NCBI GenBank assembly: GCA_013375485.1
Contig: JABXKB010000009.1
Coordinates: 1-35,132 of the forward strand
Origin: Promethearchaeota archaeon
GTDB taxonomy: Archaea; Asgardarchaeota; Lokiarchaeia; Sigyniarchaeales; SOKP01
DNA: 35,132 nt
Direction: 5' to 3'
Below, piece after piece: positions 1-10,457 of the stretch. Position 1 is the stretch's first letter. Each line of letters begins with the position of its first letter. The notes beneath the pieces are model-generated. The model made no database searches and was not told where the DNA came from. It worked only from the letters and a program-made list of their open reading frames with translations. A program made the translations under genes and the position numbers.

Positions 1-2864
1 CAATTAATGAAGCTAGGTCTTCAGCTAGGCCAAGTCTTCTAGCTTCTCGTCAGCTTTCTCAAATAGATACCCGTTTAAGAGAGGTTAATGACAGTATATC
101 TTCATTAAATCAACAGCAGGGAACTGATGGCGCAAATAGAGAAGAGATTAAAGCTAAAAGAGAAAAACTAGAAGCAGAAAAAAAAGAACTAGAGGCAAGA
201 AGAACTGCTGCAACTCAATTGACAGAATCAACTGGTATATTAAAGCTGTTTAATGATATACTTAAAAAAGTTAAAGATTTCTTTGGTAGGTTTATTCCTG
301 GATTTCGTACTGCGGAAGAAGTTGGTCAACAAGGAGAAGCTTTCCCAACCTCAAGAGCAACACAGGAAGATATAGCTAGAGCAAACGAAAGAACTGCAGA
401 TGTAAGCTTCGAAGATAGGCTTGAAGAAAGAAGGTTGGCAGCTTATTATGATTATGAGCTTCAATTAATAGATACAAATAGCACAGCAGAAAGAAGAGGT
501 CTTGAAAGGCAGCTTGAACTAAGGCTTGAGGCTCTTACTATAACTCAACAGATAGCCGATATATCTTCCAAAGGAATAGACAATTTAAACGAAGAAGAGC
601 TTAAACAATTAAGACTTCTAAGTTTGAAGCAGGAAGAAATATTAAAAAGGCAACCTAGCGTAAAAGACAGAATCTTCGATGAGATAGCTGTAGATCCAAA
701 AGGTGCTGTAGATAACGTAAATAACACATTAGTAAAAGGAGCAAAAGACTTTACCGATGCTTTGGTTAATGGTATAGAAGCTGCAGTTGTCGAAGGCAAA
801 GATTTAGGTGATACTTTAAGGGGTGCAGCTACAGAGTTCTTAAGAGAATTAACTAGAACAAATCTTAGAAATGCAATAGGAGGCATAGCAAGTATTTTTA
901 GTGGTGGTCCAACTACTTTCGAAGGATCGACAAATCCTGCGGCTAGAGGTGGAAGCCCACAAAATGCAGTTTGGACTCGTTCTGCCGACATAAGGATCGG
1001 TGGATCATCTAGAAGTAATTCTGGAGGTTTAGGAGGTGTAGGAGGTGAATGTTCTGGAAATGGATGTATTTTTCAAGATCCAAACTATGGTGAACAATCA
1101 ACATCAAACTCAAGTTCTACTATTGGAGATATATTTAAAAAGATATTTGATGGCTTTAAGAATTCTTTTAGTTCTATATTTAATGGTTTAAAAGGGATTT
1201 TAGGCAACATAGGTAGTAGTGTCGGAGGTTTCTTCGGTAATTTATTTGGCTTTGAAAAAGGAGGTAAAGTAACTGGAGGTTCTGGATCTAAAGATGACGT
1301 TCCAGCAATGTTGATGGGTGGCGAGTTCGTAATGAATAGAAACTCAGTTCAAAAATACGGACCGCAATTCATGGAAGCTGTTAACTCTGGCAAGCTTCAA
1401 AAATTTGCTACTGGAGGAATAGTTGATCCAGAAAAAATACCAACACAAAATAGAACTGGTAATTATTTTGCTCCAGGAATTAGAGGAACTGGTAAAATTA
1501 CTGGAGCGCAAGCCTTAAGAAGTTTTGCTACTCAAGGATTTACAGTAGGAGAAACTGATTTTATAGGGGCTTCTGGTGCTGGTTCTAGCGGAGGTGCTGC
1601 ATTTATAGATTTAGAGCCAGAAAGTATTAGGTTAACAAATAGAGGTAGAACAGCTGGAACCCCATTGCAGTTAGCTACTCAAGACGCAAAACAACAGGCT
1701 TTTGATTTAGCACTTCAAGATGAAAGACTAAGAGCAGAAATTAAAGCAGAAGAAAAAAGACAAAAAGAAGAATTTAAAAGGGCTGTTATTTCTACTGTCG
1801 CAAGTGCTGTAATAAGTTATGGCGTTAATGTCGGTGTTTCTGGTTATAAGAATGCCGCAAATGCATATACGGCTAAAGCTGGTGCAGAAGCCACAACAAG
1901 TGGTAGAGTTTGGGAAGGATTAAAAGGTGTTTGGGGTGGTGGAACCTTAGAAGGTGGAGGAACTCAAACTTATGGAGGTTTTGCTAATTTATTTAATGGA
2001 AGAGGAACTGTAACCCAACAAAATTTAGCTAATTACTGGGCTAATAATATTAGCGACCCAGGCGCTCAACAATTCTTTAAGTCTGGAACATTTCTTAATA
2101 GTCAAGGATCTTATCAGTTTGTAGCTAATAATCCAGAGGTTAAAAAAGTTATAGAAAGCGGAGGAGGTTCTAATATTTTAAGTAGATCTTCTGCTCAAGC
2201 AGCAGCATCTTCTCAAGTTACCGCTAACAGTGCTATACTTAGAGATGAACAAACAAGAGGTCTTGCTGAAGTAGCTATAGATAAAATAAGATCTACTATT
2301 AATGCTGGTTTTGATTTTCTTTCTGCTGGAAGCTCTGGTTTCCCTAGAAACCCAAAAATAATAAAAAGCAATACAAACCCACCGCAAAACTTCACTGGTA
2401 TTGTGCAATATCCATTTGGAAGACGAGCTTATTTAAGAGGAAAAGCAATAGACGTAGATAATATAGATAGCTATGCTACTGGAGGATCGATACCAAATGT
2501 TGCTGGTATAGATACAGTTCCAGCAATGCTTTCTGGAGGAGAATTTATCGTTAATAGTGCAGCTGCAGATAGGTTGGGACAAGCAAACCTAGAAAGAATT
2601 AATGCTGGAGAAGATCCAGAAGACCAAAGACAAAATCAAGATGATCTGACTGAAAAATTGGACGAATTAATAAAGGTCACCAAAGAATCAACTGGAGAAA
2701 TAAATATAACAGTAAATGGAGATGGTTCGGCCACAGAAGAAAAGTCTGGCAATTCTGAAGGTGAAGAGCAAAACGTTAGATTGGCTAGGGTTATTAGAGA
2801 TCAAGTTCTTAAAGTTATTCAAGACGAGAAGAGACTTGGCGGAACACTTAGAAGAGGATTGTAA
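1..2864 (+). CDS. Tail tape-measure-like protein, C-terminal part (5' end lies outside the window)
   Basis: The frame is open from base 3 through the listed TTG 'start' at 219 (INEARSSARPSLLASRQLSQIDTRL...), so the true start is upstream. Coiled-coil-like N part, Gly-rich hydrophobic middle, and two copies of the tape-measure-type motif (DDVPAMLMGGEFVMN, DTVPAMLSGGEFIVN). It sits just before tail genes. Confidence 0.75.
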   Translation, partial: INEARSSARPSLLASRQLSQIDTRLREVNDSISSLNQQQGTDGANREEIKAKREKLEAEKKELEARRTAATQLTESTGILKLFNDILKKVKDFFGRFIPGFRTAEEVGQQGEAFPTSRATQEDIARANERTADVSFEDRLEERRLAAYYDYELQLIDTNSTAERRGLERQLELRLEALTITQQIADISSKGIDNLNEEELKQLRLLSLKQEEILKRQPSVKDRIFDEIAVDPKGAVDNVNNTLVKGAKDFTDALVNGIEAAVVEGKDLGDTLRGAATEFLRELTRTNLRNAIGGIASIFSGGPTTFEGSTNPAARGGSPQNAVWTRSADIRIGGSSRSNSGGLGGVGGECSGNGCIFQDPNYGEQSTSNSSSTIGDIFKKIFDGFKNSFSSIFNGLKGILGNIGSSVGGFFGNLFGFEKGGKVTGGSGSKDDVPAMLMGGEFVMNRNSVQKYGPQFMEAVNSGKLQKFATGGIVDPEKIPTQNRTGNYFAPGIRGTGKITGAQALRSFATQGFTVGETDFIGASGAGSSGGAAFIDLEPESIRLTNRGRTAGTPLQLATQDAKQQAFDLALQDERLRAEIKAEEKRQKEEFKRAVISTVASAVISYGVNVGVSGYKNAANAYTAKAGAEATTSGRVWEGLKGVWGGGTLEGGGTQTYGGFANLFNGRGTVTQQNLANYWANNISDPGAQQFFKSGTFLNSQGSYQFVANNPEVKKVIESGGGSNILSRSSAQAAASSQVTANSAILRDEQTRGLAEVAIDKIRSTINAGFDFLSAGSSGFPRNPKIIKSNTNPPQNFTGIVQYPFGRRAYLRGKAIDVDNIDSYATGGSIPNVAGIDTVPAMLSGGEFIVNSAAADRLGQANLERINAGEDPEDQRQNQDDLTEKLDELIKVTKESTGEINITVNGDGSATEEKSGNSEGEEQNVRLARVIRDQVLKVIQDEKRLGGTLRRGL

Positions 2865-3655
2865 TGTTTGATGGAATATTTAATCATGAAGCTAGAGTTT
2901 TCACGGATAATTATGAATTATCTGGAGTAAATTCGGTTGAGTTTAATTATAGGTCTTCAAGTCAAACGCAGGGTGTTCTTGGAACGAATAGAGGCTTTTC
3001 TTTTCCTGGATCTGCGGCTAGTCAGCAATTTGTTTTAAATAGAAATTTGATATATAATGATCCTGTTTTAAATTATACTGGACGTGAACCAATAAAAGCT
3101 AGTATTTTTTACAACAACGGCCACTATGGTTTTGAGAAAGGTTATCTTACTGATTATAGTATAAATTGTGCAGTTGGTTCTGTCCCTAGATGCGCTTCAA
3201 CATTCTTGGTTTCTGATGAATTGAAAACTGGAATTTCTGGTAGAAATGACATCATAAATCCTCATCCTTTGTTAGATATTCCTAGTCAAGGATCTATATC
3301 TATAACATGCGATAATTCAACTACGAATAGAGTTGTTGGTTTTAATTATTCTATAAAAGCCACCAGGAAACCTTTATACGCAGTAGGTCAACAAGAGCCT
3401 TGTGATGTAGAAACGATATACCCAATAATTTATAGAGCAAATGCATCAATAGAGATTGATGATGCATTTTTGCAAGATTCTTTAAATTTTCTGGATTTAA
3501 GAGAGAATAAAAATTTATCTTTATCTATAAACGGAAGAGACGGTAATCAATTACAAAGTGTAAGTATACCAAACGCAAGCCTTGTCAGTGAAACTGTTAG
3601 ACTCGCGCCAGAAGGAAGCTTGCGGCTTGATATAAATTATATTGGTCACGGATAA
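2864..3655 (+). CDS. Phage tail protein, unknown subtype
   Basis: 263-aa ORF overlapping the tape-measure stop (TAATG), co-directional within the tail block. No specific family recognised. Confidence 0.5.
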   Translation: MFDGIFNHEARVFTDNYELSGVNSVEFNYRSSSQTQGVLGTNRGFSFPGSAASQQFVLNRNLIYNDPVLNYTGREPIKASIFYNNGHYGFEKGYLTDYSINCAVGSVPRCASTFLVSDELKTGISGRNDIINPHPLLDIPSQGSISITCDNSTTNRVVGFNYSIKATRKPLYAVGQQEPCDVETIYPIIYRANASIEIDDAFLQDSLNFLDLRENKNLSLSINGRDGNQLQSVSIPNASLVSETVRLAPEGSLRLDINYIGHG

Positions 3656-4687
3656 ATGGAAGATTATTACTACGACAGGACTAGGAACTTATCTGGGATA
3701 AACTATGTAGATCTTACAGGTTTCTGCCCTAGTTACGGTATGCAAGTCACGTTTAGGGCTAAAAACGACACAATAACTTACGATAATAATTACTTTTCCA
3801 AAAATCCAAAAACCATTAATAGTGTAACTGCGGAATTTTCTTTGTCGTATGATGTAAACGAAAAAGGCGCTCAAGAAATAGCAAACAATCTTGAATCTTT
3901 AAGCGGACAGAATAGTTTTGTATTTAAAACTGACAATGTTATTTACAAAGATTTAAGTGGTTATTGTGATGGTTATGGTATACAGCATGTAAATCAAGAC
4001 TCATACACAGTCAATACAAATATATTTGTGGACGAAGCTCCTAACTTATTTAATTGGAAAAACACAAATTTTATAGAATATACATATAAAGAATGGTCTG
4101 ACGGAGAAACTTATGAGCAAGATGATGTAATTTATTATAATAATTCTGAAATTCAGTGGGATAATTTTTATTATTGTACAGGAGATCATGTTTCTTCTGC
4201 TTCGAATTCACCTACGGGCGCTAGTACAGCTTGGTCACAGGAGTTTTATTGGCAACCAGACGTTAATATGCAAAACAATGTAAACTTTACTACAGCTAAG
4301 TTTAATGGTGTTTGGGAACAAAGAATGAAAACAAAAAAGCATATAGCCTTAGTTCCTTTGTCTTATACTTTTGCTGGTATATCAAAAAAACAACTATTAA
4401 CAATGTTGCATTTTCTTGAGCTTAAAGGTGGCTACAGGAGATTTAGGCACCAAATTCCAACTGTTTACAACAAGCCAAAAATTTATATATGTAATGAGTG
4501 GGTTCATAAATGGAATAATCCAGAAAGTCATGATTTAACTGTTTCTTTTGAAGAAGACCCGCTTGGTATTATGCCTAAAAATGTTCCAGTTGGTGGAACT
4601 ATACCTAGGAAAATTGTCGGTAGTCCAGATACTTTTTTTGGAGGATTTGACGGAGGATTTGATGAGCCTAATTTACCAACAGCTTAA
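3656..4687 (+). CDS. Minor tail protein with an internal CBM5/12-like segment
   Basis: 343 aa. Tail-tip-like C-terminus (GGYRRFRHQIPTVYNKPKIYICNEWVHKWNN...). Internal segment WSDGETYEQDDVIYYNN...FYYCTGDHVSSASNSPTGASTAWSQ resembles a chitin-binding type 5/12 module. Confidence 0.55.
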   Translation: MEDYYYDRTRNLSGINYVDLTGFCPSYGMQVTFRAKNDTITYDNNYFSKNPKTINSVTAEFSLSYDVNEKGAQEIANNLESLSGQNSFVFKTDNVIYKDLSGYCDGYGIQHVNQDSYTVNTNIFVDEAPNLFNWKNTNFIEYTYKEWSDGETYEQDDVIYYNNSEIQWDNFYYCTGDHVSSASNSPTGASTAWSQEFYWQPDVNMQNNVNFTTAKFNGVWEQRMKTKKHIALVPLSYTFAGISKKQLLTMLHFLELKGGYRRFRHQIPTVYNKPKIYICNEWVHKWNNPESHDLTVSFEEDPLGIMPKNVPVGGTIPRKIVGSPDTFFGGFDGGFDEPNLPTA

Positions 4688-4690
4688 ATT

Positions 4691-7600
4691 ATGTCAAGAG
4701 TAAGATTAGATAGCAATAACACTTTAGTTATAATTGGACAACACCCATCATTTAAAACTTATGATGAGACTGGTGTTTTATTTGGTGGTGTTTCTAATGC
4801 TGAATTTTCGTGTGACCTTAATAAACAAAAAGTAGGCGCTATAGGATCTAAAAATTTTCATATAAACAATATAAATAGACATCCAGATATAGAATTATCT
4901 ATAGATTATTTGTTTAATCCATACATGAGGAATGAGACTTACTTAGGTCTTGGTGTATCAACTGGTCTTAATTATAAACCAACTGGCTTCATAAAAGGAG
5001 CGGAAGACAAGTCTTATAACTTTTATTTTTATAATCATCCAGATCAAGGATTAGATTCTATAGAATACTTTAAATCTCTAGATCTTTTAAATCCCAATAG
5101 TGGAGAAATATTTTCTTTTGGTAATGCTTACTTAAATAGTTACGAGCTTTCTTTTGAAAACGGTTCTATTCCTGTTGCTAGGACTTCTTATATTTGCTCT
5201 AATATGCAAGGAGATACTTATACTGGTAATGTAAAATCTCCAGCTATAAATCTAGCTTCTGGAAACGCAAATGAAGTTGGAAACCTTGTTGTTTCTGGAA
5301 CTGTTTTGTCTGGAATTGATCCTACTACTAATCAATATTTTGACTTAACAGACCCAAGCGTTCATGCTCCGCCTTGTGGTTTAACGATAGATTTTGCTAA
5401 TTTACAAATTGGAGGACAAAAACTAGATAGAACAGACCATAGGTTAACTAGCTTAAATGTTGCTATACCTATAAACAGAGTTGACTTGCAAGGACTTGGT
5501 TCTGATTATGTATATGGAAGAAAAGTAAAGTACCCTTTAGAAGGCACTTTAAATATAAACTCAAATGTTTCTGCTTATCAAACTGGATTTGTTTCTGGAT
5601 TGTTAGCAAATGAAGAGTTTTACTCTTTTAATTTAATAGCAAAAACAATAGATGGAACTTTTGCTTCAATATTAAAATTCTCTGACGTTCGTTTGCAAAA
5701 TTTCTCTTATCAAATGCAAGTAAATGGAAGTATGTCTTATAGCTCTTCATTTTCTTTTAATGTTAATAATGAAGAGGATTTCAACTTTTGGACAACAGAA
5801 TTTAGGGACACAATAGTATTTAACTCTATAGGTGATGTTATAAACCAAACAGCCGCAAGTATACCAGATGAATGGAGTAAGAATGATACCAACGCGGCTA
5901 GGCTTCAAATAGGAACGACAGCTTTATCAATAGGTCAAGAAGCTTTTTCTGGTTGTGTTAATATGACTGGAGGTTTGACTATACCAGATTTTTCAGAGGA
6001 CATAGGAAGCGCAGCTTTTAAAGATTGTAGAAATCTTGATGGAAGCCTGTATCTTCATGATAGTTTAGAAAATATAAAATATCAAACTTTTTATAATTGT
6101 TCTGGTTTTGATGATTTATATTTAGGAAAATCAATAAAATACATAGGACAAGAGGCTTTCTATAATTGTACAGGTTTAAGTGAAAGTTTAGTAATCAGAA
6201 ACACAATAACAGGAATAGATGACAGGGCTTTCGCTAACTGTTCTGGATATACAAAAAGCATTACCATATCAAACAATTTTACAACAAGCCTTGGTGTTAA
6301 TGTTTTTTCTGGTTGTCAATTTAATAAATTGGTAATCGATAATTCTTTAGTTTATGTTAACGATCTGGACTTCGATAGTTTTTCCAACTCAAACGTTTTA
6401 TTAAAGCTTCCAGATTATATAACTGGCGTTGGAGATAATTCTTTTGACAATTATTCCATTACAGGGTCTTTGCAATTACCGCCGTTTTTGAAAGACATAG
6501 GTAAAAGAGCTTTTTACAATAATAATTCATTAAATGGATTTATAGTAATAAACGATGTTGTAGAACACATTGATGACGAGTCTTTCTATGGTTGTTCTAG
6601 TTTAAAAGGAAATCTGATATTGCCCAATAGTTTAACTGGTTTAGGTAATTATGCTTTCGCTGGATGTGAAAGCCTCGGTACTGGTTTGTCTATATCAAAT
6701 TCTATAAATACAATACAATCTGGTACTTTTTCTGGTTGCGCTGGATTCTCTGGAGATCTTTCTTTGGGCGAAAATATTCAAAATGTTGAAGCTGCAGCAT
6801 TCTTTGATTGTTCTGGGTTTGATGGCAAGTTAACAGTCATAGGCCCAAAAACATTGGCTATTGACTCTTTCCAAAATACAAACTTCAATAACTTAACAAT
6901 AGATAAAGTTGTAACTATTAACGATGGTGATTTTGATGCAATTCAAAACAGCTTAGTTTCCTTGACTATAGGATCAGAAACCACCACAATAAATCAAAAA
7001 TCTTTTGATGTTTATAGTTTCACTGGAGGTTTAAACCTAAATAATGTTTCTTTAGTGGGTGACAGTGCATTTTCTGGAGTCAACGGTTTAAATGGTAATC
7101 TTGACTTAACTGGTGTAACAGGTTTGGGCGTAGGAGCATTCCAAGACTGCAATGGTTTCGATGGTCAACTTTTGATGCCTAGCTCTATAACTGCAGTAAA
7201 AGAAAAAACATTTTACAATTGCGAGAATTTAACTGGATCTATAAATATACCAAATTCTGTTACTGGTTTAGGTGATTTTGCATTCTACAATAATACTGGT
7301 TTTTCCCAGCTTAATTTAAATAGTGGTTTGAATTATATCGGTAAAAACACTTTTGAAAATTGTATAAATTTGAACGGAAGCGTAAACCTGCCAGACACGA
7401 TTAGTTTTGTGGACGACTATGCTTTTGCTTCATGTTCTAGTTTAAATGGATCTTTAGGTCTTCCTTGTGATTTAACTGGTTTAGGTGTTCATTCTTTTTC
7501 TGGTTGTTCATTTGCGGGTCAACTTTCTGTGGGCAGCGGTTTAAATATTCCAGCAGATTATTTTAATGGTTTTTCTTTTAATCAATTAAATATAAAAGGT

Positions 7601-10456
7601 TGTGTTCAAGATGTAAAAACTGGAGATTATTATTATTACGAAAACTTATCAAGTTCTAGTACTCTTTCTTTAGAGGAGGGTATTGGTAATATTTCTCAAA
7701 AAGCTTTTACAGGAATGGGTTTCACTGGTTCAGTGTCAATTCCAAGCTCGGCAACTGGTATTGGAAGACAAGCCTTTTCTGGAACAAGCATAAATAATGT
7801 TGATTTTGGTACTGGTATACAATCAATAGGAAGAGGGGCTTTCGGAGCTAATCCTTCTTTAAGTGGTGTTTTGAATTTCCCTTCAAGTTTAAGAGTTATT
7901 GAAGATAATGCTTTTTCTAGAAGTTATAATATTGGAGGCTTAAGCTTTGAAGAAGGTGTTACTGGTATTGCTCAAAACGCTTTTAGAAATTATAATCCTT
8001 ATAATGGATCACAGTTTACTGGAGGTATTCAATTACCAAAATCTTTAAAATATTTAGAGCAAAATTCCTTTTATCCTATGTGGGTTTCTACTACTGTCGT
8101 AGGAAGTGGAGATTTTATTTTGCCAGAAGACAATAATATAGAAGTTCTTGGAAATAGTTGTTTTAGAAATACAATTAGGAAAATGCAAACAAGTAATTTA
8201 GTACTTCCTAAATTAACCACAGTAGAACAGAGTGTTTTTTTTAGATGCACTGGATTTAGGGGAAAAACTATTTCGTTTGGTAATTTTGAAAATTTTAACA
8301 CAGGTGATACTCTGGGTATTTTCAGTGCTAATGCTTTTGCTGAATGTGGTTTCACTGGTAATTTAGATCTTGGAAGTCTTGGGCCGTACAGATATACTCA
8401 AGGAACATTTAGAGATAATCGTTTTGATGGTTGGTTGAAAGTTCCTCCAGCAAGATATAATCCCAATGGACTTTTGTGGTTTGGTTTTGATGGTGCGGAT
8501 GTCATTAAAAATAATGAATTTAAAGAATTAATTGTTCCTAATTTTATACCAGTAATAAGTGGACGGAACCTTCAATCAGATGTTACAAGAGGTTACGCTT
8601 TTTACAGAAGCAAAGCAAATACATCATCAAACGGAGCTAGCTATGACACTCAAAGTATATTGACTTTTGAAGAGCCTTCTCAGTTAGTGAGTTTGGATTC
8701 ATATGCTTTTGCATGGCAAGGTTTTACTGGAGAATTAAAAATACCAACTTCAGTTACTGGCATACAATCTTTTGCTTTTGATAGCTGTACTGGCTTTGAA
8801 GATGTGACAATACCAAATTTAAATCTTGTAAAGGTTAGTGGAGAAGCTAATATACAAGAACGTTCATTTGGTCTTATGAGCGGAGCTAAAAACCTAACGT
8901 GTTTTCCTTCTGTATGGGAAGGCCCAGAACAAGGAGGAAGCGGGTTTATTCACCCCCAAGCATTTTCTGGTTGTAACTTTAAGAACTTGAATATTTCAAA
9001 TGGAAGTATAAATGTTTCTACAGGAGAATATGATTATTATTTAAATGCGACTAATAGTAGTTCTATAAATTTCCCATCATCTTTAAAAACAATACAAGGA
9101 TTATCTTTCTCTGATTGGCCATTAACTGGAGGTTTGTCTTTTAATCCTGCAATGGAAGATGTTGGAACTTATGCGTTTTCTGGTTGTTCTGGATTATCTG
9201 GAGTTCTATCTGTCAAAGATGGGACAAGAATAGGAAGACATGCTTTTGCAGAAACCAATTTTTCAAATATAGTAATAGAAAATGAAAATTTATATACAAG
9301 CACAGACGCAGAACAAATATACGAAGGAGATTATTTATTATTAATAAATGCTTCTTCTGGGTTGTATTTAAGCGATTCAGCTAAAAACCTAAATACGGCA
9401 GCTTTCTCTGGTTATAAGTTTACTCCAAATCTTTCTCTTTCAGATAATTTAACTGGTGTTGGAAATTTTGCTTTTGCAAATTGTACTGGTTTAACTGGTA
9501 ATCTTTCCATTGGATGTAAAGTTGAAAATATAGGTGATGGAGCTTTTTCTGGATGTGCTTTATCTGGAGTTTTAAGTTATGGAAGCAATGCCGCTTTTGG
9601 GGTTGGTATTTTTGATAATTGTTATTTTACTGGTCTTACAGTGCCTTCATGCTCTAAATATGTAGGTTCTAATGTTTATGATTTTTATAAAGATTATAAT
9701 TTTGATACAGGAAGTTCTTTGCAGTTCAGAGAAGGTGTCACTGGTATAGATGCATCTGGTTTTTATGATTTCAAATTTACTGGGCGACTTAATATGCCAA
9801 ATTCATTAAGAAGTATAGGAGACGAATGTTTTGCAAACTGTACACAGTTTATAGGTGATTTAACATTAGGCTCAAACGTAGAGTATATAGGTAACGATGC
9901 ATTTTATAATTGCAGCGGATTTAATGGAAAATTAATAGTAAGCGGTACAAACCTTGTTTCTATAGGAGATAGAGCTTTTGCTGGGCTTTCTCAATTAACA
10001 GGTGATATTGGAATAGCTTATTCAACTACCTCAATAGGCAATGGAGCTTTTGATGGGTGTTCTTCCATGGGTCCAGATCTTTCATTTGGTAATTCAATAG
10101 AATCAATAGGTGGTTTGGCATTTAGAAATTGCACAGGCATATTGGATATTTATGGAATAAATGATAGTGATTCATTAATATCTATAGGGGATGGAGCTTT
10201 TTCTGGTGTGTTTAATGCAACTGGAGATCTGGTTGTAGTAGACTCGGTGACTGGAATAGGCAAAGCCGCTTTCCAGAACTGCTCTGGAATAAGACACGTA
10301 TTTTTAAATATAAATTCTAACAAGCTTAATACAGATGCATTATTAAATGGACCTACTGGAGATTTATATGTTACAGATTTATACAGTGGAACATATGGAA
10401 CTACATATGACGGAATGAATGTAGTAGAATGGATAACTTACCCATCATTACCATAA
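4691..10456 (+). CDS. Giant BspA-like leucine-rich-repeat (LRR_5 type) phage tail/adhesin protein
   Basis: 1921 aa. About 390-aa N-terminal tail-like domain, then dozens of repeats of the type 'ITGIGDxAFxNCSGLxGxLxIPxSL', typical of BspA/LRR_5 arrays. Confidence 0.8.
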   Translation: MSRVRLDSNNTLVIIGQHPSFKTYDETGVLFGGVSNAEFSCDLNKQKVGAIGSKNFHINNINRHPDIELSIDYLFNPYMRNETYLGLGVSTGLNYKPTGFIKGAEDKSYNFYFYNHPDQGLDSIEYFKSLDLLNPNSGEIFSFGNAYLNSYELSFENGSIPVARTSYICSNMQGDTYTGNVKSPAINLASGNANEVGNLVVSGTVLSGIDPTTNQYFDLTDPSVHAPPCGLTIDFANLQIGGQKLDRTDHRLTSLNVAIPINRVDLQGLGSDYVYGRKVKYPLEGTLNINSNVSAYQTGFVSGLLANEEFYSFNLIAKTIDGTFASILKFSDVRLQNFSYQMQVNGSMSYSSSFSFNVNNEEDFNFWTTEFRDTIVFNSIGDVINQTAASIPDEWSKNDTNAARLQIGTTALSIGQEAFSGCVNMTGGLTIPDFSEDIGSAAFKDCRNLDGSLYLHDSLENIKYQTFYNCSGFDDLYLGKSIKYIGQEAFYNCTGLSESLVIRNTITGIDDRAFANCSGYTKSITISNNFTTSLGVNVFSGCQFNKLVIDNSLVYVNDLDFDSFSNSNVLLKLPDYITGVGDNSFDNYSITGSLQLPPFLKDIGKRAFYNNNSLNGFIVINDVVEHIDDESFYGCSSLKGNLILPNSLTGLGNYAFAGCESLGTGLSISNSINTIQSGTFSGCAGFSGDLSLGENIQNVEAAAFFDCSGFDGKLTVIGPKTLAIDSFQNTNFNNLTIDKVVTINDGDFDAIQNSLVSLTIGSETTTINQKSFDVYSFTGGLNLNNVSLVGDSAFSGVNGLNGNLDLTGVTGLGVGAFQDCNGFDGQLLMPSSITAVKEKTFYNCENLTGSINIPNSVTGLGDFAFYNNTGFSQLNLNSGLNYIGKNTFENCINLNGSVNLPDTISFVDDYAFASCSSLNGSLGLPCDLTGLGVHSFSGCSFAGQLSVGSGLNIPADYFNGFSFNQLNIKGCVQDVKTGDYYYYENLSSSSTLSLEEGIGNISQKAFTGMGFTGSVSIPSSATGIGRQAFSGTSINNVDFGTGIQSIGRGAFGANPSLSGVLNFPSSLRVIEDNAFSRSYNIGGLSFEEGVTGIAQNAFRNYNPYNGSQFTGGIQLPKSLKYLEQNSFYPMWVSTTVVGSGDFILPEDNNIEVLGNSCFRNTIRKMQTSNLVLPKLTTVEQSVFFRCTGFRGKTISFGNFENFNTGDTLGIFSANAFAECGFTGNLDLGSLGPYRYTQGTFRDNRFDGWLKVPPARYNPNGLLWFGFDGADVIKNNEFKELIVPNFIPVISGRNLQSDVTRGYAFYRSKANTSSNGASYDTQSILTFEEPSQLVSLDSYAFAWQGFTGELKIPTSVTGIQSFAFDSCTGFEDVTIPNLNLVKVSGEANIQERSFGLMSGAKNLTCFPSVWEGPEQGGSGFIHPQAFSGCNFKNLNISNGSINVSTGEYDYYLNATNSSSINFPSSLKTIQGLSFSDWPLTGGLSFNPAMEDVGTYAFSGCSGLSGVLSVKDGTRIGRHAFAETNFSNIVIENENLYTSTDAEQIYEGDYLLLINASSGLYLSDSAKNLNTAAFSGYKFTPNLSLSDNLTGVGNFAFANCTGLTGNLSIGCKVENIGDGAFSGCALSGVLSYGSNAAFGVGIFDNCYFTGLTVPSCSKYVGSNVYDFYKDYNFDTGSSLQFREGVTGIDASGFYDFKFTGRLNMPNSLRSIGDECFANCTQFIGDLTLGSNVEYIGNDAFYNCSGFNGKLIVSGTNLVSIGDRAFAGLSQLTGDIGIAYSTTSIGNGAFDGCSSMGPDLSFGNSIESIGGLAFRNCTGILDIYGINDSDSLISIGDGAFSGVFNATGDLVVVDSVTGIGKAAFQNCSGIRHVFLNINSNKLNTDALLNGPTGDLYVTDLYSGTYGTTYDGMNVVEWITYPSLP

Positions 10457-10457
10457 A

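Noticed and set aside
545-991. 148-aa minus-strand ORF within the tape-measure gene
   Set aside because: Antisense to a strong coding ORF, low-complexity translation, no recognisable motif.
4691-10456. Recent tandem DNA duplication in the LRR gene
   Set aside because: Repeats are clear at protein level, but no long near-identical DNA copies were seen by eye.
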